Source: Candidatus Woesearchaeota archaeon (lineage in GTDB: Archaea; Nanobdellota; Nanobdellia; Woesearchaeales; GW2011-AR9). Taken from it: a stretch of 8,238 nucleotides of DNA. A program made the position numbers and the translations under genes. The notes below the pieces were generated by a model. The model had not been told where the DNA came from. It made no database searches and saw nothing but the letters and a program-made list of their open reading frames with translations. Positions 5,197 to 8,238 of this stretch are shown here, piece after piece. Where the stretch lies: positions 1 through 8,238 of the forward strand of contig JAGVYX010000071.1 of NCBI GenBank assembly GCA_018303045.1. Reading direction: 5' to 3'. The first letter of the stretch is position 1, and every line of letters starts with the position of its first letter.

Positions 5197-5523
5197 ATGC
5201 GCCCGGAAATTGAACGATGGCTTTTACAAAGTGAAGAAGAATTAAGTACGGCAGAAGTTTGTTTTAAGGGCGAGAAATGGTTTGCTGTAGCTTTCTGGTG
5301 CCAGCAGGCTGTAGAAAAAGCTCTCAAAGCATTATTTATGCTTAAAAAAAAGGAATCTCCCGGAACAACGCATTCTTTAACTTACTTAGCTCGGGAAACA
5401 AAGATCCCCAAGGAATTTTCTAATTTTGCAGCATCTTTAACTAAAGAGTACTATCTTTCCAGATATCCTGATGCCAGCGAAGATGTGCCTTTTAAAATTT
5501 ATACTAAAGAGAATTTTGAATAA
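5197..5523 (+). CDS. HEPN-domain toxin (HepT-like), C-terminus lost to an insertion
   Basis: The product is a COG2250-type HEPN protein: a helical N-terminus (EIERWLLQSEEELSTAEVCF), the hallmark FWCQQAVEKALKALFM helix, THSLTYLARE, and YYLSRYPDA ahead of the last helix. HEPN proteins paired with MNT nucleotidyltransferases act as RNase toxins held in check by the partner. Here the ORF stops at TAA 5523 after KIYTKENFE, before the last helix. Joining base 5510 to 5633 continues the frame as KEDVAKYLKSSHELSTWVRSQINK and stop 5702, giving 127 aa, a normal family length. The gene was therefore split by the 122-bp insert that follows. The start is ATG 5197 (GTG 5191 also in frame). The truncated product, missing its last helix, is probably inactive. 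Confidence 0.8.
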   Translation: MRPEIERWLLQSEEELSTAEVCFKGEKWFAVAFWCQQAVEKALKALFMLKKKESPGTTHSLTYLARETKIPKEFSNFAASLTKEYYLSRYPDASEDVPFKIYTKENFE

Positions 5524-5632
5524 TTAATTTTTTATTGACAAAATTCTCTAAGAGACTGTGAAATCGTCGAGATTTTGTCAGTAACAGATCAAAAAATTAA
5601 CAAAATCTCTATTTTTCAAAGTTCTCTAAAGA
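5504..5632. mobile_element. 122-bp MITE-like insertion with 7-bp direct repeats
   Basis: CTAAAGA occurs at 5504-5510 and again at 5626-5632, and removing one copy plus the sequence between restores the HEPN frame. The insert is largely self-complementary. Its ends are AGAATTTTGAATAAT (from 5510) and, on the reverse strand, AGAACTTTGAAAAAT (5625-5611). Inside lie TTAATTTTTT/AAAAAATTAA (5524-5533, 5591-5600) and TGACAAAAT/ATTTTGTCA (5536-5544, 5572-5580). It has no coding capacity. It is therefore a non-autonomous element needing a transposase from elsewhere; the family cannot be named from sequence alone. Confidence 0.8.
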
Positions 5633-5702
5633 AGACGTTGCCAAGTACTTAAAATCCAGTCACGAGCTATCAACATGGGTAAGGTCACAAATAAACAAGT
5701 AA
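5633..5702 (+). pseudogene. Detached 3' end of the HEPN gene
   Basis: This 70-bp stretch encodes the missing last helix, EDVAKYLKSSHELSTWVRSQINK, and the original stop TAA 5700-5702, in a frame that joins the truncated HEPN gene only when the 122-bp insert is removed. It overlaps the MNT start by 28 bases, the usual tight HEPN-MNT coupling. It has no start of its own. Confidence 0.8.
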
Positions 5703-5986
5703 TTAAAGAACTAAAAAAATTAAAAAAAAAATATAAGTTAGATAAGTTGCTGCTGTTTGGTTCTCGAGCCAGAGGCGAAGAATTGTTAACCAGCGATGTA
5801 GATGTAATTGTTATTTCCAAGACTTTCTCAAAAATTCCCTTCCGGGACCGGCCGGATAAATTTTTGATGGCCTGGCCAATGCCTGTGGATTTAGAAATTT
5901 TATGTTATACGCCTGAAGAGATCGAAAGAAAGCGCAAGGAATACGGGTTAGTTAGGGAAGCTTTAAAGCAGGGAATGGAAATTTAA
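5675..5986 (+). CDS. MNT-type minimal nucleotidyltransferase (MntA-like antitoxin)
   Basis: 103 aa with the complete polymerase-beta-type active site: G29-S30-R-A-R-G34 followed by S40-D41-V-D43, and a third acid D72 in VDLEIL. These are the metal-binding residues and the GS nucleotide-binding motif. Known MntA partners use ATP to add AMP units to a tyrosine of the HEPN RNase and silence it. The predicted helical lysine-rich N-terminus (residues 5-25) and ending EEIERKRKEYGLVREALKQG are normal for the family. ATG 5675 lies inside the 3' end of the original HEPN frame, showing translational coupling. With the HEPN gene interrupted, this enzyme is left without an intact partner in the window and its ribosome delivery is altered, although the frame itself is intact. 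Confidence 0.88.
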   Translation: MGKVTNKQVIKELKKLKKKYKLDKLLLFGSRARGEELLTSDVDVIVISKTFSKIPFRDRPDKFLMAWPMPVDLEILCYTPEEIERKRKEYGLVREALKQGMEI

Positions 5987-6220
5987 TTCTTATTTCAGAA
6001 TACTATCAATCTGCTCTATGATTTGAGAATGAACATTTTAGCAATGATTATGACTTACAAGGGCAGATGGGGAATTGAGACAACATTTAGAGTAATGGAT
6101 ATGGCAGACATCAAGTCAAAATCAACTTGTATTGTAACGAGAACATTATTGTTTATTTTCAGGTATTAGTTGTTGTTACAATAACAAATTTTCATTGAAA
6201 TAATCAAAAATCAGAGAAAC
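5987..6220 (+). pseudogene. Decayed DDE transposase remnant
   Basis: An open stretch (5987-6169; ATG codons at 6029, 6044 and 6050) encodes YDLRMNILAMIMTYKGRWGIE and then TTFRVMDMADIKSKST, RTLLFIFRY, before TAG. Y-x-x-RWGIET-x-FR is the conserved C-terminal catalytic block (with the last acidic residue E) of IS4-like DDE transposases, which typically continue '...I.S.....R.LLF.LLLYNLW'. After the stop the same frame reads LLLQ, stop, QIFIEIIKNQ, consistent with a degraded end. The N-terminal two thirds of a transposase is absent. It is an IS fragment and not a working gene. The exact IS family is not certain. Confidence 0.6.
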
Positions 6221-6243
6221 CATTCGGGGATACTGTTTTCAGA

Positions 6244-6280
6244 GAAACATTTAAATATATCCACTAAAATTAGTGTATAT
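6244..6280 (+). promoter_or_regulatory. Toxin-antitoxin promoter with palindromic operator
   Basis: GAAAC (6244-6248) and ATTTAAATAT (6249-6258) form the promoter. The 24-bp palindrome 6257-6280 has arms ATATCCACTAA and TTAGTGTATAT around AA, with 10 of 11 positions matching, and runs from the TATA edge to the expected start site. Ribbon-helix-helix antitoxins usually bind such sites to repress their own operon, so this is the likely autoregulatory operator. Confidence 0.7.
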
Positions 6281-6297
6281 ACAAAAAATCATTTAAA

Positions 6298-6456
6298 ATG
6301 GCCACTTTCACTGTATCAATACCAGAACAACTAAAAAAAGAGATGGATCATCGTCCACAAATAAACTGGGCAGAATATTTAAAAAAGCGTTTGGAAATTA
6401 GAATTCAGGAATTAACTAAATTTGAAGACCTGAGGAATAAAGGCAGATTGCAATGA
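6298..6456 (+). CDS. Short ribbon-helix-helix antitoxin-like protein, 52 aa
   Basis: The frame starts MATFTVSIPEQLKKEMD and continues INWAEYLKKRLEIRIQEL. This is a beta strand followed by two helices with the 'NW(S/A)E' turn of archaeal VapB/RelB-like ribbon-helix-helix proteins. It ends at residue 52 (NKGRLQ), so it has the DNA-binding half and almost none of the acidic toxin-binding tail seen in the next gene. Its TGA stop overlaps the next ATG (ATGA), so both are made from one mRNA. The only promoter is the BRE/TATA at 6244 with the palindromic operator. It could be a second repressor subunit, a decayed copy of the antitoxin, or the antitoxin of a lost toxin. Confidence 0.75.
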   Translation: MATFTVSIPEQLKKEMDHRPQINWAEYLKKRLEIRIQELTKFEDLRNKGRLQ

Positions 6457-6740
6457 CCAGCTTAACTTTATCTGTAAATGATGAAATGAAAGACCAATTG
6501 AAATCTTTTATGTGGGTAAATTGGAGTGAAATTGCTCGAGAGGAAGCCCTGAAAAAATTAATTTTTGAGAAATATTTGAGCAAAGAAGCTATTACTGCTG
6601 AAGAATGGGAGTTTTGTGAAAAAATAGATTGGCATCCTGTAGATGATCTTCCCCTTAAGAAAGAATTTTTAATAAAAATGGAGCGCCGGCGGAAAGAGAG
6701 TTCAATAAAAATTAAATCGGTTTCTGATATGTTTAACTGA
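6453..6740 (+). CDS. RelB-like ribbon-helix-helix antitoxin
   Basis: 95 aa. Residues 1-42 (TSLTLSVNDEMKDQLKSF, VNWSEIAREEALKKLIFEKYL) form the ribbon-helix-helix DNA-binding part, aligning with the upstream short protein at NWSE/NWAE. Residues 43-95 are the toxin-binding tail, including EEWEFCEKIDWHPVDDLPLK, a segment typical of archaeal RelB-type antitoxins, then a basic end and VSDMFN. It overlaps the upstream gene by 4 bases, and the toxin follows after 2 bases, giving a compact three-gene unit. The antitoxin should wrap the RelE toxin and co-repress the promoter through the palindrome at 6257-6280. Length is normal. Confidence 0.82.
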   Translation: MTSLTLSVNDEMKDQLKSFMWVNWSEIAREEALKKLIFEKYLSKEAITAEEWEFCEKIDWHPVDDLPLKKEFLIKMERRRKESSIKIKSVSDMFN

Positions 6741-6742
6741 AA

Positions 6743-7009
6743 ATGTATTCTTTAGAAGTTAAGCAATCCTGCCAAAAAGAAATTAAAAAGCTCTGCGGCA
6801 AAAATCCAGTTTTAAGAGAAGCGCTGGAAAAGAAAATAACAGAGATTTTAGAAAACCCCAACCATTACAAGCCATTAAGGCATGATTTAGCTGGAGAGAG
6901 AAGGGTCCACCTTTTGAACTGTTTTGTGTTAAAATTTGAAATCAACGAAGCCCCTAAAATTGTAACATTAATTTTTTTAGGCCATCATGATGAAGCCTAC
7001 AGGAGATAG
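6743..7009 (+). CDS. relE: RelE-family mRNA-interferase toxin
   Basis: 88 aa with the RelE/ParE-superfamily layout: a first strand (YSLEVKQS), two helices (about 9-38), then a four-strand sheet containing YKPLRHDLAGERRVHL (42-57), FVLKFEI (61-67) and IVTLIFLGHHDEAYRR (73-88). Basic residues R46, R53, R54 and R87 with H56 and Tyr86 are in the places used for RNA binding and cleavage in RelE relatives, although which are catalytic here is inference. RelE cuts mRNA in the ribosomal A site. It starts 2 bases after the antitoxin stop with no Shine-Dalgarno of its own, so it is translationally coupled. The frame is intact and of normal length. A ParE-like gyrase toxin is the less likely alternative. 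Confidence 0.82.
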   Translation: MYSLEVKQSCQKEIKKLCGKNPVLREALEKKITEILENPNHYKPLRHDLAGERRVHLLNCFVLKFEINEAPKIVTLIFLGHHDEAYRR

Positions 7010-7013
7010 GAAG

Positions 7014-7023
7014 CTTTATATAA
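7014..7023 (+). promoter_or_regulatory. TATA box of the surface-protein gene
   Basis: CTTTATATAA is centred about 30 bases before the paired ATG codons 7051 and 7054, followed by an AT-rich stretch with no Shine-Dalgarno. This fits a leaderless or near-leaderless mRNA separate from the toxin-antitoxin unit that ends at 7009. Confidence 0.5.
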
Positions 7024-7050
7024 CCATAAATATTCTTTTTTTCCTGATAG

Positions 7051-7884
7051 ATGATGCATAGAAAAGAGGCCAACAAGAAAGTTCTATTTGCAGGAATACT
7101 GATTGTAGTCTTGATTACAATTATTGTGGTATTATTTTCCATCAGCCCAACGGAAAGAGCCTTTGCCGGACAGGCGATATTGACAGGACAGGAGGCTACT
7201 GTTGGCCCAATGAGTCAAGCAGGAACTGTTGATGGAACTGCTAATAGTCCAACCGTTAGTAATCCAGGGGGTATTTTAGGTGGGAGTTATGCTACTTTAA
7301 AGATATTAGATGAACCTTTTACTGGGGCTTACAGTTGTCCTAATTCTGGGTTTACTCAACAAGGTCGGTATTGCAAAGATGCTGCTAACAGATTTATCAG
7401 CGGCTGGGTGATTGTTCAATTGAACCAGCCTAGAGTGGTTAGTGAATTAAAAGTGTTTGTGAGGGCTGAAGAATGTCCAGCTGGTGTTATATGTCCTGGT
7501 GATACAACACTAGATTTTAATGTATTTGCTTCTGATGATTATACTGGAACAGCAGGAACTTGGATGCATAGAATAGAAGATTTAATGAGCAGAAGTAATA
7601 CATTTACTTCTAAAAGTATCACCTTTCCTCAGCCAACATTAGTAAAAGCAGTTCTCATTGGCCGGGGAGGAGCTGGTGTAGGAAGGCCAGATTTGATTAT
7701 AGATTCTTTAGAATTAACCCCTGCATCCTGCACTACCGAAGGAGCAATTACTACTATTGGCAACACACAATTTATCTGCATAGCTAGTAAATTTGAATCA
7801 ATAACTTGCCAACGCGAAGGACAAACCATCGGCAACCGGGCTTACTGCGACGGAACCAGATGGTTAGCGGAAGGGAAAGAGTAA
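7051..7884 (+). CDS. Membrane-anchored surface protein with discoidin-like domain, first half of a frameshifted gene
   Basis: 277 aa. A basic N-terminus and a membrane helix at about 10-31 (VLFAGILIVVLITIIVVLF) precede the ERAFAGQAI stretch that many DPANN surface proteins carry after their anchor, then a G/S/T-rich linker. Residues about 76-224 resemble an F5/8 type C (discoidin) jelly-roll: SGWVIVQLNQPRVVSELKVF, LDFNVFASDDYTG, FPQPTLVKAVLIGR and LIIDSLEL. Such domains usually bind sugars or other surfaces. A cysteine-rich module follows (227-270: QFICIASKFESITCQREGQ, IGNRAYC). The frame ends at TAA 7884 after GKE, but an overlapping frame continues the same kind of module, so the gene has probably lost one base near 7880. 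ATG 7051 or 7054 are equal start choices. It would sit outside the cell. Confidence 0.75.
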   Translation: MMHRKEANKKVLFAGILIVVLITIIVVLFSISPTERAFAGQAILTGQEATVGPMSQAGTVDGTANSPTVSNPGGILGGSYATLKILDEPFTGAYSCPNSGFTQQGRYCKDAANRFISGWVIVQLNQPRVVSELKVFVRAEECPAGVICPGDTTLDFNVFASDDYTGTAGTWMHRIEDLMSRSNTFTSKSITFPQPTLVKAVLIGRGGAGVGRPDLIIDSLELTPASCTTEGAITTIGNTQFICIASKFESITCQREGQTIGNRAYCDGTRWLAEGKE

Positions 7885-8238
7885 GAACCAGGATAATTAA
7901 TGCCGATGGAACGGCAATGGCTGTGCCGCCTCAGCCAATAGATGGATTTTGCCCTAATGCCAATGATTGCGCTATAATATCTTTAATTGATACAAATACA
8001 TATTGTCGTGAAAATAGAGAACTTGATCCATCTGGATTATTTCTTTGTTTGAGCAGTTCCCTGTATTCCTGTTCAAGAATTTATGACGGGGTTATTCAAG
8101 GAAACTTTATTTGTTCAAATGGAGAATGGCAAACTTCTTTAAACTGCAATCAGGAAAACCAAATTTTAGGCAGCCGAGCTATTTGCCAACGGCAGGGAAA
8201 TCAATTGAAATTTGTTTCTTGCGGTGATGAATCAGTAA
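7860..8238 (+). CDS. Cysteine-rich continuation of the surface protein, partial at the window end
   Basis: This frame is open from ATG 7860 to the last complete codon at 8237, with no stop in the window (126 codons visible). It encodes RIINADGTAMAVPPQPIDGF, then Cys-rich sequence. The segment QGNFICSNGEWQTSLNCNQE, followed by NQILGSRAIC, matches the module in the previous frame (GNTQFIC..KFESITCQREGQTIGNRAYC) position for position. It therefore belongs to the same protein: the repeated module crosses the frameshift. The natural join is in the purine-rich run at 7873-7881, where one added base would fuse the two. An independent gene starting at ATG 7860 is less likely because it would have neither signal peptide nor promoter. 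Confidence 0.65.
   Translation, partial: MVSGRERVRTRIINADGTAMAVPPQPIDGFCPNANDCAIISLIDTNTYCRENRELDPSGLFLCLSSSLYSCSRIYDGVIQGNFICSNGEWQTSLNCNQENQILGSRAICQRQGNQLKFVSCGDESV

Noticed and set aside
7629..7835. Minus-strand ORF within the surface-protein gene
   Set aside because: It is a shadow frame with no supporting signals, and the plus-strand Cys module repeats on the other side of the frameshift.
7870..7884. Programmed -1 ribosomal frameshift at GGGAAAGAG
   Set aside because: The run does not give an X-XXY-YYZ slippery heptamer in the zero frame and no clear downstream pseudoknot was seen, so a simple one-base loss is preferred.

Overview
The window looks like a piece of a DPANN-type archaeal genome, most likely the Woesearchaeales/Pacearchaeales end of that group. 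This is an inference from four things: an archaeal SepF, small genes behind archaeal BRE/TATA promoters with short or no leaders, membrane-anchored surface proteins of the 'AFAGQA' type common in those lineages, and several families of small unnamed membrane proteins. The DNA is AT-rich and shows many signs of mobile-element decay.

Layout. Positions 1-544 hold a 43-aa membrane peptide (+) convergent with a cysteine-based phosphatase (-). Positions 609-2434 (-) hold three tandem paralogous five-TM membrane proteins, apparently led by a strong promoter at 2481-2496. Positions 2435-3028 are non-coding and contain two hairpin-forming modules separated and bordered by three copies of TTCTCGGT(G/A). 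They read best as two non-autonomous elements with 9-bp target-site duplications, or alternatively as a structured RNA. Positions 3029-4296 (+) encode a secreted/anchored Ig-like protein followed by an overlapping 71-aa ORF that is only the second half of another Ig-like domain, so the gene may be broken by a deletion. Positions 4375-4773 (+) are sepF.

Positions 4811-5156 (+) form the most striking non-coding feature: a BRE/TATA promoter, a predicted start at G4851, about 300 nt of highly paired sequence and a double T-run. I cannot assign it to any RNA family I know. Positions 5197-5986 hold a HEPN/MNT toxin-antitoxin pair. Its HEPN gene is split by a 122-bp inverted-repeat element flanked by a perfect 7-bp direct repeat; removing the insert restores the HEPN frame exactly up to a stop that overlaps the MNT start. 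Positions 5987-6220 are a decayed DDE transposase remnant. Positions 6244-7009 hold a RelBE-like module with two overlapping ribbon-helix-helix antitoxins, a RelE toxin and a near-perfect palindromic operator at the promoter. Positions 7051-8238 hold a membrane-anchored, F5/8-C-like, cysteine-rich surface protein broken by a one-base frameshift near 7880; its second half runs off the window.

SepF is the cell-division housekeeping gene. The surface proteins and the three five-TM paralogs concern the cell envelope. The right half is an accessory island of toxin-antitoxin modules and transposon debris. The identical decamer GAAACATTTA forms the BRE/TATA core of three separate promoters, which suggests a strong promoter class in this genome.
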